Notes: generated by a model not told the origin, from the sequence alone. A stretch of 12,328 bases of DNA from an uncultured Rubrobacteraceae bacterium (GCA_902806105.1 CADCVI010000077.1:1-12328); one strand, 5' to 3'; counted from the first letter of the stretch, positions 1 through 8,376 are shown. Numbers and translations are program-made.

Positions 1-54
1 GGTTCGAGGATCGAAGACAGTGAACGGTCCGACTTCGGGTCCATCCCGCCCCCG

Positions 55-60
55 TATAAT
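55..60 (+). promoter_or_regulatory. -10 box upstream of the DUF427-pdxH pair
   Basis: A perfect TATAAT lies 38 bases before the GTG chosen as start of the DUF427 gene. Transcription would begin near base 67, leaving a leader of about 30 bases that contains the SD. No hexamer close to TTGACA is visible 16-18 bases upstream, so the -35 element is weak or absent. A perfect TATAAT in such GC-rich DNA directly ahead of a gene is unlikely to be chance, but the call rests on the -10 alone. Confidence 0.45.
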
Positions 61-98
61 CGCGGATGGATCGAACAATCCTTCGAGGAGGTCATACT

Positions 99-593
99 GT
101 GGCTCGTCAGCGCGTGGAGCCAGGCCCGGGGCAGGAGTCCGTCTGGGACTACCCGCGTCCCCCGAGGCTGGAGGACGTGGAGAAGAAGGTCAAGGTCGTG
201 TTCAACGAGGTGACGCTCGCGTACACGACGCGCGCGAAGCGGGTCCTGGAGACGAGCCACCCGCCGGTCTACTACATCCCGCCGGAGGACATCCGCATGG
301 AACATCTCACGCTGGCGGGCGGGACTTCCTTCTGCGAGTGGAAGGGGGCGGCGCGCTACTACGACGTCTCGGTCGAGGGGAGGACCGAAGAGCGGGCAGC
401 CTGGTTCTATCCGGAGCCCGTGCCGGCCTACCGGAGCCTCAAGGGCTACGTCGCGTTCTACCCGTCGAGGATGGATTCTTGCTGGGTCGGCGGGGAGAAG
501 GTAGAGGCCCAGGAGGGGGACTTCTACGGCGGCTGGGTGACCTCCGGGATCGTCGGCCCGTTCAAGGGTGCCCCGGGGACCTGGGGCTGGTAG
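99..593 (+). CDS. DUF427 domain protein
   Basis: Predicted 164-residue soluble protein of the DUF427 family, a small beta-rich fold whose biochemical role I do not know. Family features seen: an N-terminal [10 protein letters not shown] segment (13-22), VVFN (33-36), a TRAKRVLET stretch (44-52), VYYIP (57-61), the CEWKG box with Cys79 (79-83), and a Trp/Gly-rich tail (141-164) ending PGTWGW. GTG at 99 is chosen over the in-frame ATG at 66 because AGGAGG at 86-91 sits 7 bases before it, and because a TATAAT box at 55-60 would put the transcript start at about the ATG. The length fits a complete member. pdxH starts 4 bases after the stop, so the two are probably cotranscribed; whether that means a shared function is unknown. 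There is no signal peptide or membrane helix. Confidence 0.85.
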   Translation: MARQRVEPGPGQESVWDYPRPPRLEDVEKKVKVVFNEVTLAYTTRAKRVLETSHPPVYYIPPEDIRMEHLTLAGGTSFCEWKGAARYYDVSVEGRTEERAAWFYPEPVPAYRSLKGYVAFYPSRMDSCWVGGEKVEAQEGDFYGGWVTSGIVGPFKGAPGTWGW

Positions 594-597
594 GTCC

Positions 598-1236
598 TTG
601 ACGGACCTCCAGAGTCTCCGGAAGGAGTACACGCGGGCCGGCCTTCGGGAGGCGGACCTCGCCGCCGACCCGACGGTTCAGTTCCGCCGCTGGTTCGACG
701 AGGCGCTCGCGGCGGGCCTGCACGAGCCGAACGCGATGACCGTCGCCACCGCCGGGCGCGACGGAAGGCCCTCGGCCCGCGTCGTACTCCTCAAGGGCTT
801 CGACGAACGAGGCTTCGTCTTCTACACGAATCAGGAGGGACGCAAGGGTCGGGAGATCGCGGAGAACCCCTATTGCGCCCTCCTTTTCTACTGGGGCGAG
901 CTGGAGCGGCAGGTTCGGATAGAGGGCCGGGCGAGCCCGGTCCCCGGTGAGGAGTCCGACGCGTACTACGAGAGCCGTCCGAGGGGGAGCCGGCTCGGGG
1001 CGTGGGCGAGCGCGCAGAGCCACGAGGTGGCGGATAGGGGAGCTCTCGAGGAGCGGCTGCGCAGCCTGGAGGCCGAGTACGAGGGACGGGAGGTGCCCCG
1101 TCCGCCGTTCTGGGGCGGTTACCGGGTCGAGCCGGAGGCCTTCGAGTTCTGGCAGGGCCGGGAGAACCGGCTGCACGACCGGCTCGTGTACCGCCGTGCG
1201 CACGAGGGGTGGGGGGTAGTCCGCCTCCAGCCGTAG
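598..1236 (+). CDS. pdxH: Pyridoxamine 5'-phosphate oxidase
   Basis: FMN-dependent cytosolic oxidase that converts pyridoxamine or pyridoxine 5'-phosphate to pyridoxal 5'-phosphate with O2, the last step of PLP formation or salvage. The predicted 212 residues align by eye along the whole E. coli-type enzyme: [10 protein letters not shown] near the start, the FMN-binding [18 protein letters not shown] (61-78), ERQVRIEG (103-110), [13 protein letters not shown] (126-138), FWGGYRV (171-177), and the family signature [14 protein letters not shown] (182-195) with its Arg and His. TTG at 598 is preferred because the conserved region begins right after it and it lies 4 bases after the DUF427 stop; GTG at 568 in the same frame would add ten residues overlapping the previous gene. 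The SD is weak (GGTAGG just upstream), so translational coupling is likely. No defects seen. Confidence 0.95.
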   Translation: MTDLQSLRKEYTRAGLREADLAADPTVQFRRWFDEALAAGLHEPNAMTVATAGRDGRPSARVVLLKGFDERGFVFYTNQEGRKGREIAENPYCALLFYWGELERQVRIEGRASPVPGEESDAYYESRPRGSRLGAWASAQSHEVADRGALEERLRSLEAEYEGREVPRPPFWGGYRVEPEAFEFWQGRENRLHDRLVYRRAHEGWGVVRLQP

Positions 1237-1244
1237 GGTGGGCG

Positions 1245-1261
1245 AGGGGGGCTGCCCCCCT
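1245..1261 (+). other. Short GC hairpin after pdxH
   Basis: AGGGGGG (1245-1251) and CCCCCCT (1255-1261) form a perfect 7-bp stem with a CTG loop, 8 bases after the pdxH stop. There is no T-run behind it, so it could be a weak terminator or attenuator or simply a GC-rich inverted repeat. TGCTAAGAT (1261-1269) directly after it resembles an extended -10 that could serve the FAH-family gene at 1311. Confidence 0.35.
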
Positions 1262-1310
1262 GCTAAGATGGCGCCGCTTGGGTCGTGTTAGACGTGGAAG
1301 AGGAGATGCC

Positions 1311-2141
1311 ATGAAGCTGGTGACGTACTCGACGAACGGCGGGGCTCCGCAGGTCGGGATCCTGGAGGACGGAAGGATCAACCCCGTGGGCGGTCCTGGC
1401 TCGACGATGCTGGAGTACATTGAGCACGGCCGGAGCGCGGAGAGGGTGCCCGGCGGAGAGGCGGTAGCGGTGGAGGCCGCGCGGCTCCACGCGCCGGTCC
1501 TCAACCCGCAGAAGATCATCGGCATCGGCCTGAACTACTCCGACCACGCAGCGGAGACCGGGGCCGACATCCCGGAGAAGCCTATCGTCTTCGCCAAGTA
1601 CGCGAACTCGCTCGTGGGGCAGGGCGACGCCATAAAGATCCCATCCATAACCCAGAAGGCTGACTACGAAGTCGAGCTCGCCGTGGTCATCGGAAGGGCG
1701 GCAAAGGGCGTCTCCGAGGCGGAGGCCCTCGACTACGTCTTTGGGTACACGAACTGCAACGACATTTCGAGCCGCGACCTCCAATTCTCCGAGGGCGGGC
1801 AGTGGACGCGGAGCAAGTCCATCGACACCTTCTGCCCCCTAGGACCATACATCGCCACGGCGGATGAGGTCGCCGACCCGCAGGCCCTGAGCCTGCGGTG
1901 CATCCTCAACGGCGAGGTCATGCAGGACGGGACGACTTCCAAGATGATCTTCTCGGTCGCGGAACTAATCTCCTTTCTGAGCCAGGGCATGACGCTCCTG
2001 CCGGGCGACATCATCACGACCGGTACCCCTCCCGGCGTCGGGGCTGCCCGCGACCCGCAGGTCTTCCTGAAGCCCGGCGACGAGGTGACGGTCGAGGTCG
2101 AGGGCCTCGGCAGCCTGACGAACCCCGTCGAAGCCGGGTAG
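1311..2141 (+). CDS. Fumarylacetoacetate hydrolase (FAH) family protein
   Basis: Predicted 276-residue soluble, metal-dependent enzyme of the FAH superfamily. Members hydrolyse, decarboxylate or isomerise 2-oxo acids such as fumarylpyruvate, acylpyruvates, oxaloacetate or 2-hydroxyhepta-diene-dioate; the exact substrate cannot be read here. Layout: a short N-terminal domain (1-60), then the catalytic core from PQKIIGIGLNYSDHAAE (66-82). The metal triad is visible as Glu120 and Glu122 (DYEVELAVVIG) and Asp151 (NDISSRDLQ). KSIDTFCPLGPY (169-180), NGEVMQDGTT (200-209) and ITTGTPPGVG (235-244) are further family signatures. ATG 1311 has AGGAG at 1301-1305, 5 bases upstream. Length is normal for the two-domain bacterial form. 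It stands alone between pdxH and a strong hairpin; no aromatic-catabolism genes adjoin it, so a housekeeping acylpyruvase or oxaloacetate decarboxylase role is as likely as an aromatic pathway. Confidence 0.92.
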   Translation: MKLVTYSTNGGAPQVGILEDGRINPVGGPGSTMLEYIEHGRSAERVPGGEAVAVEAARLHAPVLNPQKIIGIGLNYSDHAAETGADIPEKPIVFAKYANSLVGQGDAIKIPSITQKADYEVELAVVIGRAAKGVSEAEALDYVFGYTNCNDISSRDLQFSEGGQWTRSKSIDTFCPLGPYIATADEVADPQALSLRCILNGEVMQDGTTSKMIFSVAELISFLSQGMTLLPGDIITTGTPPGVGAARDPQVFLKPGDEVTVEVEGLGSLTNPVEAG

Positions 2142-2470
2142 CCTCGCAGCCTTCTCCCGGAGCCGAGGCGATACGGCGGCTTCTTTACCTGCTACGTCCC
2201 TTGCCTGCCCAATGAAGTAGTTCCCCGGAGCCCCGGGAGGTCCTGGAGTCCTCCCGGGGCTCCGCTTCGCCGTCGAACACGGCGTCCAGATGGTCCCTTG
2301 CGGGCAGGTGAGCAGGGCGCGAGACTTCGCCGAGACGGAGGGCGGCCTTCGAGCGGCTGGCCGCCCGGATGGATCCCGAACCCGGACAAAATTTTCGTGG
2401 AAGGGACCGGGGTCGCCGGAGATTGGAAGAGTCCTGTCGAGGTACCGCTGAGAATGGCGTAACGTTTCCG
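2142..2470. other. Intergenic gap between convergent genes
   Basis: This 329-base stretch lies between the FAH-family gene (plus) and the GGDEF/EAL gene (minus). It contains the long hairpin at 2226-2264 and a tiny 5-bp hairpin (TAACG, loop TTTC, CGTTA) at 2460-2473 that touches the stop codon of the minus-strand gene. The open frames crossing it have no SD and no recognisable protein sequence. Nothing else is evident. Confidence 0.6.
2226..2264 (+). terminator. Long GC-rich hairpin, probable terminator
   Basis: Bases 2226-2240 and 2250-2264 form a perfect 15-bp inverted repeat (core GGAGCCCCGGGAGG / CCTCCCGGGGCTCC) around a 9-base loop, 84 bases after the FAH-family stop. No T-run follows on either strand, so it is not a classic intrinsic terminator. 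U-less hairpins of this kind are proposed as terminators in high-GC actinobacteria. Lying between converging genes, it may work in both directions. Confidence 0.65.
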
Positions 2471-5400
2471 TTAGCGGTGGCTGGGTGTCAGCAGGGCGGC
2501 TGCATCGGCGCTCGGCAGCGGTTTCGCGAAATAGTGCCCCTGGTAGATACGGCACCCCATGTCCCGTAGATGACTGGCCTGCGCGGCGGTCTCGACGCCC
2601 TCGGCTACCGGTTCCAAGTGCAGGGCTCCGGCCAGGTCTATTACCGTCTGCACGATCGCCGTGTCGACCGTGCTCTGCCCCAGCTCGTTCACGAAAGAGC
2701 GGTCTATCTTGAGGACGTCCACGGGGAAGCGTTTGAGGTAGTCGAGGCTGGAGTAGCCCGTCCCGAAGTCGTCGATCGCCAGGCCCACGCCGAGGCTCTT
2801 GAGCCCTTGAAGCATCGAAATGTTCGCCGATGCACGCTCCATGAGGACGCTCTCGGTGATCTCCAGGACCAGGTGGCGCGGCTTGAGCCCCGTCGCCTCC
2901 AGGACATCGGAGATCTCGGCGACGAGGTTCGGCTGCTGGAACTGTTTCGCGGAGAGGTTAACGCTCATCGTCAGGGGGCATTCGCAAAGTTCCTGCCACG
3001 CCCTCCCCTGGCGGCACGCCTCCTCCAGAACCCACCTGCCGAGCGGAAGTATGAGGGCCGTCTCCTCGGCGAGGGGGACGAACTCCGCCGGGAGGATCAG
3101 GCCCCTCTCGGGGTGCTCCCATCTCACCAGAGCCTCCATGCCGACGACGCGACCGCTGCCCATCTCCACCTTCGGCTGATAATAGACCCTCAGTTGCCCG
3201 CCTTCGATCGCCCGCCGCAACTGGTTCTCCAGCTCCAGGCGTTTCATCGCGTGCGCGTTCATGCTCGGGTCGAACACCTGATAGCGGGCCTTCCCCTCGT
3301 CCTTGGCCCGGTACATAGCCACGTCGGCGTCGCGCAGCAGTTCGGATGCGCCATAGCCCGGGGAGGAGAGAGCGATGCCGATACTGGTGGTCACTACCAT
3401 TTCGTGGCCCTCTATGTCGAAGGGAGCCTGCAGGGCGGCCAGGATTCGCTCGGCTACTCGCACGGCGTAGCTCGTACTCCCGATGTTTTCGAGGAGTACG
3501 ACGAACTCGTCGCCGCCTATGCGGGCCGCGGTGTCTTCGGGCCGCAGGCACCTGAGCAGGCGCTGGCCTACCGCCTCCAGCAGTCCGTCGCCCACCTCGT
3601 GGCCCAGGGAGTCGTTGACGATCTTGAACCGGTCCAGATCCAGGAAAAGGACCGCAGCGGGGCTCTCTTGCCTCTGGGTACGCGCCAGCGCGTGCTCCAA
3701 CCGGTCTATCAGCAGTGCGCGGTTGGGCAAACCGGTCAGCGTGTCGTGGAAGGCCTGATAGGTCAGTTGATCCTTCAAGGCCTTGCGCTCGGTGATGTCG
3801 CGTACAACACAGCACACGACCTTCGCGTCCCCGTAGGAGATCACGCTCCCGCTAACCTCGACATCGATCTCGAAGCCGTCCTTGCGTACGTACGTCCTCT
3901 CGCCGACCCAGAGCTGCCCGTGCTCCAGGGTGCGCTCCACGTTGCGGTCCACGCCCTCCGGATCCTGCGGGATCAGATCGTACAGCGTCTTGTGCACCAG
4001 ATCCTCCGGGGCGTAGCCGAGCATCTTCCGGAAGGCGGGGTTGACTTCGAGGATGTGCTTGCTGTGGGGGTCGAACAGGAAGATGCCCTCCCCGGCCTGC
4101 TCGACCACCGCACGGTAGCGCTCCTCGCTCTCTCGCAGGATCTTCTCTGCCTCCTTGCGCTCCGTGATATCGCGGGAGTTGACGACGATGCCCTGTACGG
4201 TCGGGTCGTGGAGCAAGCTGGTGAAGTACGACTCGACGTACCGCCAGGAGCCGTCCGCGTGCCGGAGACGCAACTCGGCGCGTAGGGCTCTGTCCGGATC
4301 GTCCATGGCGTCGGCGACGATGTTCTGCACCCGTGCCTCGTCGTCAGGGTGTACGGGAGTAAAGCTCTTCGTGTCTACTACGTTCTCCGGTTTGTAGCCC
4401 AGCACCGTCTCGACTGATGGGCTGAGGTAGCTAACGGTGCCGTCGGGCCTCATGATCATGATGATGTCCGACGCGTGGCGAACCAGCGAGGTGAACCGCT
4501 CCTCGCTTCTGCGCCTGTGCAAGTCCTCCTTGAGCGCGGCGCTCTCCAGCGCGAGCGCCACCTGGGAGCTGAGCGCAACCAGCGCGTCTTTGATCTCATC
4601 GGAGAGAACGGAACGGCTGGTTAGCCCGATCGCGCCCCTGAACTCCTCCTGAACGAACATCGGGGTTGCGAAGAACGGCCTGCCGTCGTAGTTGAGCCCC
4701 AGGGCCGCCCTCAAGGAGGTGGCGTCGTTCGCCCCGATCTCGATCGGCTGCTTGCTGAAGAAGCGTGCGCGGAGGGGATCTGGAAGTGCACCGACGTTGA
4801 AAGGCTTGCCCTTGATCTTCGCGGGCTCCACACCGGCCGCGGCCACGACGGTCGTACCCTGCTCCGAGCCCAGCGTAAGGCCCAACCGGACCTCCGGTAT
4901 CCCCTCCGTCAGATCGAGGGCGGCCTCCAGAGCCGCGGAGTAGATGCCCTCCCGATCAAGCGCCGCCACCAACCTGGCGCCGGACTTCCTCAGGGTCCTC
5001 TCCCGAATCACGGCCGACTCGTGCTCGCGCACGACGCCCAATAGGCGGATCAGCGATAGCAGGAAGATCACGACCGTTCCCCCGACGATCACCGGCAAGC
5101 TGAAGAAGTTGCCGCGCGCGTACTCGATAGCGAGCACCACGGGTGCCAGGAGCGAAGCCCCGGCGAGCAGCGCGATGCGACGGCTGGTCAGCCTCGAACT
5201 ACGGCTCGGTACGGGCTCGGTCAGGAGCCGCATCGAGGGGTGCAGCGCGGCGGTGGCCCACAGCGTGTATGCGAGCAGCCAACCGTAATCCATGGGGCTC
5301 CCGAGCTTGTACGTCTCGTCGAGTACCGCCACCGTGTAGAGCACGTCGGAGGTCAGGGTGGCTATCAAGCTCACGCACACGAACACGTAAGCGAGAGATC

Positions 5401-6007
5401 GGTTCCCGGGCAAGAGCAGCAGGCGGGCGACGAGGGCGAGGAGGAGCACGTCGTAGAGCGGGTAGAAGATCGAGACGAGGCGGGAGAAGAGCGTTACCGA
5501 GGTGTCACTCGCATACGGCTCCATAAAGTAGACCCAGGAGACCACGCCCAGACCGATGGTGATAATGGCGGCGTCGATCCAGCCGCCCCCGTCCTTGCTT
5601 CCTGTTCGGGCGCTCGTCAGCACCGCCAGCCCGATGGCAAGGACGGGGTAGCCGCCGAGGTACAACACGTCCGCGAACGAGGGGAAGGGAGATTCTATGC
5701 CCAGGACGACCTCGTAGTAGTTCCAAACCGCGTCGCCGCCGACTATCATGGACCATCCCGTGAGGATCACGTACCACGGCAGCATCCTGGGAGGATGGTT
5801 GAGCCGTATCCCGGCGTAAATAGCCGCCACCGCACAGAAGCCGAACGCAGAGTAGTAGAGGTTGCGCGCGGTCTCGGTCTGGGAGGGCAGCAGGGCATAG
5901 CCGACCATGGCCAGGATCCCGAGGGCGAGGGAAACCTGCCACGCGCGCATCCCCTTCCCCGAGGACGCGTTCTCCCTGACCGTCAAATGAGCGTCGATCC
6001 TTCCCAT
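2471..6007 (-). CDS. Membrane GAF-PAS-PAS-GGDEF-EAL bifunctional c-di-GMP enzyme
   Basis: Predicted 1178-residue inner-membrane sensor that probably both makes and degrades cyclic di-GMP. Domains: about ten hydrophobic helices (about 22-325) with no signal peptide; a GAF-like domain (about 345-490); PAS 1 (about 502-615) ending in [13 protein letters not shown] 2 (about 625-740) ending in [15 protein letters not shown] (about 745-910); EAL (about 920-1170). The cyclase has an intact GGDEF (831-835), [12 protein letters not shown] (788-799), and a product-inhibition I-site RPED (822-825) placed five residues before it. The phosphodiesterase keeps EALVRW (958-963), SVNLSAKQF (1015-1023), LEITES (1048-1053), DDFGTGYSS (1079-1087), Lys1100 (VLKIDRSF) and EGVET (1136-1140). 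Neither half looks degenerate. ATG 6007 lacks a clear SD; ATG 5950 (Met20) is an alternative that keeps all helices. The upstream thioesterase lies on the same strand 157 bases away. The GAF/PAS ligands are unknown. Confidence 0.93.
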   Translation of the reverse strand: MGRIDAHLTVRENASSGKGMRAWQVSLALGILAMVGYALLPSQTETARNLYYSAFGFCAVAAIYAGIRLNHPPRMLPWYVILTGWSMIVGGDAVWNYYEVVLGIESPFPSFADVLYLGGYPVLAIGLAVLTSARTGSKDGGGWIDAAIITIGLGVVSWVYFMEPYASDTSVTLFSRLVSIFYPLYDVLLLALVARLLLLPGNRSLAYVFVCVSLIATLTSDVLYTVAVLDETYKLGSPMDYGWLLAYTLWATAALHPSMRLLTEPVPSRSSRLTSRRIALLAGASLLAPVVLAIEYARGNFFSLPVIVGGTVVIFLLSLIRLLGVVREHESAVIRERTLRKSGARLVAALDREGIYSAALEAALDLTEGIPEVRLGLTLGSEQGTTVVAAAGVEPAKIKGKPFNVGALPDPLRARFFSKQPIEIGANDATSLRAALGLNYDGRPFFATPMFVQEEFRGAIGLTSRSVLSDEIKDALVALSSQVALALESAALKEDLHRRRSEERFTSLVRHASDIIMIMRPDGTVSYLSPSVETVLGYKPENVVDTKSFTPVHPDDEARVQNIVADAMDDPDRALRAELRLRHADGSWRYVESYFTSLLHDPTVQGIVVNSRDITERKEAEKILRESEERYRAVVEQAGEGIFLFDPHSKHILEVNPAFRKMLGYAPEDLVHKTLYDLIPQDPEGVDRNVERTLEHGQLWVGERTYVRKDGFEIDVEVSGSVISYGDAKVVCCVVRDITERKALKDQLTYQAFHDTLTGLPNRALLIDRLEHALARTQRQESPAAVLFLDLDRFKIVNDSLGHEVGDGLLEAVGQRLLRCLRPEDTAARIGGDEFVVLLENIGSTSYAVRVAERILAALQAPFDIEGHEMVVTTSIGIALSSPGYGASELLRDADVAMYRAKDEGKARYQVFDPSMNAHAMKRLELENQLRRAIEGGQLRVYYQPKVEMGSGRVVGMEALVRWEHPERGLILPAEFVPLAEETALILPLGRWVLEEACRQGRAWQELCECPLTMSVNLSAKQFQQPNLVAEISDVLEATGLKPRHLVLEITESVLMERASANISMLQGLKSLGVGLAIDDFGTGYSSLDYLKRFPVDVLKIDRSFVNELGQSTVDTAIVQTVIDLAGALHLEPVAEGVETAAQASHLRDMGCRIYQGHYFAKPLPSADAAALLTPSHR

Positions 6008-6051
6008 ATAGCATCGGCAGGCCGCCCACCGGGACGCGCACCGCTCCCACC

Positions 6052-6057
6052 CATTAT
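6052..6057 (-). promoter_or_regulatory. Possible -10 box for the GGDEF/EAL gene
   Basis: GATAAT on the minus strand lies 44 bases upstream of the ATG at 6007. No convincing -35 is seen 16-18 bases further upstream. If used, it would start an mRNA with a leader of nearly 40 bases. The gene could instead be read through from the thioesterase upstream. Confidence 0.25.
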
Positions 6058-6164
6058 CGGATGCGGGTCAGGAATACTTTAGCGATGGCTTGCGCATTGT
6101 GCGGCGGGCTCCCGCTCGTGGAGTAGTTGTTTCAACCGGTAGGACTCTCTGGAGGAGCCTCTGT

Positions 6165-6632
6165 TCAGCCCGGAGCCGGGGCTTCGCGACGGTCGCGGAA
6201 GAGCTTGTAGACGCCCGTGCAGGTGGCGCCCAGCTTGCCCCTCTCATCGAAGATCTCGCCCTCCCCGAAGACGAGGCCGCCGCCGCGGCGCAACACGCGG
6301 GCGGAGCCCTCGATCCGGCTCTCTGCCTCGATGGCGTCGACAAATTGGACGTTCAGCGTAATGGTGACCTGTCCCACCACGCCCTCGTCCCACGTCGACT
6401 CGACCGCAGCCCCCAGCAGCCCGTCGAACATGTAGCTGACGATCCCGCCGTTGACGTGCCGCGGCGACCCGCCCCCGCCCCTGTGATGGTCCTCGACGGC
6501 GAGCTCCACCCTCGCGACGCCGTCTCCGGACTCCAGGAGCTTCAGCCCCGGCCAGCGAAAAAAGTCGATCTCGTTCCACGCGATGCCGCGTCCGGCGTTC
6601 GGGGGACCATGCTTGTGCGAGTCGTCCGTCAT
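6165..6632 (-). CDS. PaaI-type hotdog-fold thioesterase
   Basis: Predicted 155-residue cytosolic protein of the PaaI/acyl-CoA thioesterase group, hydrolysing acyl-CoA to free acid and CoA. The hotdog signature is seen as HVNGGIVSYMFDGLLGAAV (59-77), with the Gly-Gly pair at the helix start and Asp70 as the likely catalytic acid. VTITLNVQFVDAI (89-101) and the late strand GEGEIFDERGKLGATCTGVYKLF complete the fold. Substrate is not deducible; nearby mutase and hydratase genes suggest CoA esters. ATG 6632 is chosen; GTG 6650 in the same frame would add six residues. Neither has a clear SD. An extended -10-like TGCTATCGT at 6649-6641 would start the transcript about two bases before this ATG, so a nearly leaderless message is possible and would explain the missing SD. 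It is divergent from the mutase gene. Confidence 0.85.
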   Translation of the reverse strand: MTDDSHKHGPPNAGRGIAWNEIDFFRWPGLKLLESGDGVARVELAVEDHHRGGGGSPRHVNGGIVSYMFDGLLGAAVESTWDEGVVGQVTITLNVQFVDAIEAESRIEGSARVLRRGGGLVFGEGEIFDERGKLGATCTGVYKLFRDRREAPAPG

Positions 6633-6640
6633 GATGCGCG

Positions 6641-6687
6641 ACGATAGCACAACCCGAGCCCGGCATCCTGACCCCCTGTGCTACAGT
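6641..6687. promoter_or_regulatory. Symmetric divergent promoter/operator region
   Basis: The spacer between the divergent thioesterase and mutase genes carries a perfect inverted repeat TAGCACA (6645-6651) / TGTGCTA (6677-6683), separated by 25 bases. Read outward, each arm forms an extended -10-like element: TGCTATCGT (minus, 6649-6641) and TGCTACAGT (plus, 6679-6687). The two 11-base outward sequences agree at 9 positions. If both are promoters, their -35 zones overlap near 6659-6669, which would couple the two genes. A dimeric regulator binding the arms is the other reading. No good TTGACA-like -35 is visible either way. Confidence 0.45.
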
Positions 6688-6721
6688 TTGCACTTGAAGC
6701 ATAAGGGGATCTTCAAGGCTT

Positions 6722-6728
6722 GGGGAGG
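6722..6728 (+). promoter_or_regulatory. SD that decides the mutase TTG start
   Basis: GGGGAGG ends 4 bases before TTG 6733 and is the only SD-like sequence in the leader. In-frame TTG codons at 6688 and 6694 have none and lie at or just after the predicted transcript start, so TTG 6733 is preferred. Confidence 0.6.
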
Positions 6729-6732
6729 CGCT

Positions 6733-8376
6733 TTGGACACCGGAAAGAAGGCCAGGGACCGCTGGGAAGAGTCGTACGAGGGCCGGGGCGAACGCGACGC
6801 CGAGTTCTCGACGATGAGCGGGGTGCCGATCAAGCCGTTGTACACGCCCGAGGACGTCGAGGGAGACTACGACGAGAAGCTCGGCTACCCCGGCCAGTAC
6901 CCCTACACCCGCGGCGTCTACCCCAACATGTACCGGGGCCGTTTGTGGACGGTCCGCCAGTTTGCCGGTTACGGCTCTGCCGCAGAAACCAACGAGCGGT
7001 TTCGCTATCTCATAGACCACGGCCAGAACGGCCTCTCCGTCGCCTTCGACATGCCAACCCTGATGGGCCTCGATTCGGATTCCCCGCTCTCCCTGGGCGA
7101 GGTCGGCACCGAGGGGGTCGCGGTGGATTCGCTCGCGGACATGGAGAAGCTCTTCGAGGGCATCGACATGGGGGCAATCTCCACCTCCATGACGATAAAC
7201 GCCCCCGCCCACGTCCTCCTCGCGATGTACGTCGTCGCCGCCGAGAAGCAGGGTGTGGCGCCCGAGGAGCTCGCGGGCACCAACCAGAACGACATCCTCA
7301 AGGAGTACATAGCGCAGAAGGAGTGGATCTTCCCCCCCGAACCGTCCATGCAGGTCTTCAAGGACATGCTCGTCTACGCAACGGAGCACATGCCGCGCTG
7401 GAACACGGTCTCCATCTCGGGCTACCACATCCGCGAGGCGGGCTCGACCGCCGCCCAGGAGCTCGCGTTCACCCTCTCCGACGGCTTCGCGTACGTCGAG
7501 GCCGGGATAGAGGCGGGCCTCGACGTCGACGCCTTCGCCCCCCGATTCTCGTTCTTCTTCAACTCGCACATAGACTTCTTCGAGGAGATCGCGAAGTTCC
7601 GCGCCGCCCGGCGCATCTGGGCGACGGTGATGAGGGAGAAGTACGGCGCCCGGGACGAAAAGAGCCTCCTCATGCGCTTCCACACCCAGACCGCCGGCGT
7701 CTCCCTCACCGCCCAGGAGCCCTACAACAACGTCGCGAGAACCGCCTTCGAGGCCCTCGCCGCCATCCTCGGCGGCACCCAGAGCCTCCACACCAACTCC
7801 TTCGACGAGGCGCTCGCGCTCCCCACGGAGGAGGCGGTGCGCATCGCCGTCCGCACGCAGCAGATAGCGGCCCTGGAGACCGGCGTGACGAACACCATAG
7901 ACCCGCTCGCGGGCTCGTACTTTGTCGAGGCGCTGACGGACGAGCTGGAGAGGCAGGCCTACGACTACTTCAAGCAGATAGACGAGATGGGCGGGGTGGT
8001 GCGCGCCATAGAGAACGGCTTCCAGATGCACGAGATCGCCGAGGCGAGCGCACGCTACCAGCGCGAGGTCGAGAACGGCACCCGCAAGATAGTCAACGTC
8101 AACATCTACGAGCCCCAGGACGAGTCCGACGTCGAGACCCACCGAATAGACCCGAAGGTCTCCGAGGGCCAGCTACAACGCCTCAAGGAGCTCAAGAGCT
8201 CCCGCGACAACGAGCGCGTAGAAGCCTGCCTGGAGGCGATCAAAAGCGCCTGTCGAGAGGGCGAGAACGTCATGTACCCGACGATAGAGGCCGTGCGGGC
8301 GTACGCGACGGTCGGGGAGATCTCCTCCGCCATGCAGGAGGTCTACGGCACCTACCGCGAGACGCCGGTCATCTAG
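6733..8376 (+). CDS. icmA: B12-dependent acyl-CoA mutase large subunit, isobutyryl-CoA mutase-like
   Basis: Predicted 547-residue catalytic (TIM-barrel) subunit of a coenzyme-B12 acyl-CoA mutase, without the C-terminal cobalamin domain, which is encoded separately at 8672. Family sequence runs throughout: SGVPIKPLYTPED (29-41), YPYTRGVYPNMYRGR (56-70), SVAFDMPT (102-109), GTNQNDILKEY (182-192), NTVSISGYH (224-232, His232 the conserved active-site His), GGTQSLHTNSFDEAL (347-361), LKSSRDN (487-493). By comparison with methylmalonyl-CoA mutase, the carboxylate-binding Tyr (RQY) is Phe77 and the Arg (FMVRNTY) is Gln195. Phe and Gln are what isobutyryl-CoA mutase has at these sites (Phe80/Gln198 in Streptomyces IcmA, the same 118-residue spacing). 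Ala104 stands where 2-hydroxyisobutyryl-CoA mutase has Asp. The likely reaction is isobutyryl-CoA to n-butyryl-CoA. Automatic annotation would probably say methylmalonyl-CoA mutase. Family assignment is near certain, substrate moderately so. Confidence 0.9.
   Translation: MDTGKKARDRWEESYEGRGERDAEFSTMSGVPIKPLYTPEDVEGDYDEKLGYPGQYPYTRGVYPNMYRGRLWTVRQFAGYGSAAETNERFRYLIDHGQNGLSVAFDMPTLMGLDSDSPLSLGEVGTEGVAVDSLADMEKLFEGIDMGAISTSMTINAPAHVLLAMYVVAAEKQGVAPEELAGTNQNDILKEYIAQKEWIFPPEPSMQVFKDMLVYATEHMPRWNTVSISGYHIREAGSTAAQELAFTLSDGFAYVEAGIEAGLDVDAFAPRFSFFFNSHIDFFEEIAKFRAARRIWATVMREKYGARDEKSLLMRFHTQTAGVSLTAQEPYNNVARTAFEALAAILGGTQSLHTNSFDEALALPTEEAVRIAVRTQQIAALETGVTNTIDPLAGSYFVEALTDELERQAYDYFKQIDEMGGVVRAIENGFQMHEIAEASARYQREVENGTRKIVNVNIYEPQDESDVETHRIDPKVSEGQLQRLKELKSSRDNERVEACLEAIKSACREGENVMYPTIEAVRAYATVGEISSAMQEVYGTYRETPVI

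Noticed and set aside
2460..2473. TAACG-TTTC-CGTTA mini hairpin at the end of the GGDEF/EAL gene
   Set aside because: A stem of only five pairs overlapping the stop codon; too short to call a terminator.
2369..2569. 66-codon plus-strand frame in the gap after the FAH-family gene
   Set aside because: No SD, unlike any family I know, and its second half overlaps the end of the GGDEF/EAL gene.
2570..4285. 571-codon open frame on the plus strand, antisense to the GGDEF/EAL gene
   Set aside because: It lies opposite a gene with unmistakable domains, has no SD or recognisable motif, and is expected from GC-biased codon positions.
6244..8142. 632-codon open frame on the minus strand, antisense to the mutase
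   Set aside because: It is the mirror image of a highly conserved coding sequence, low in complexity (rich in Gly, Val, Leu, Glu), with no family motif.
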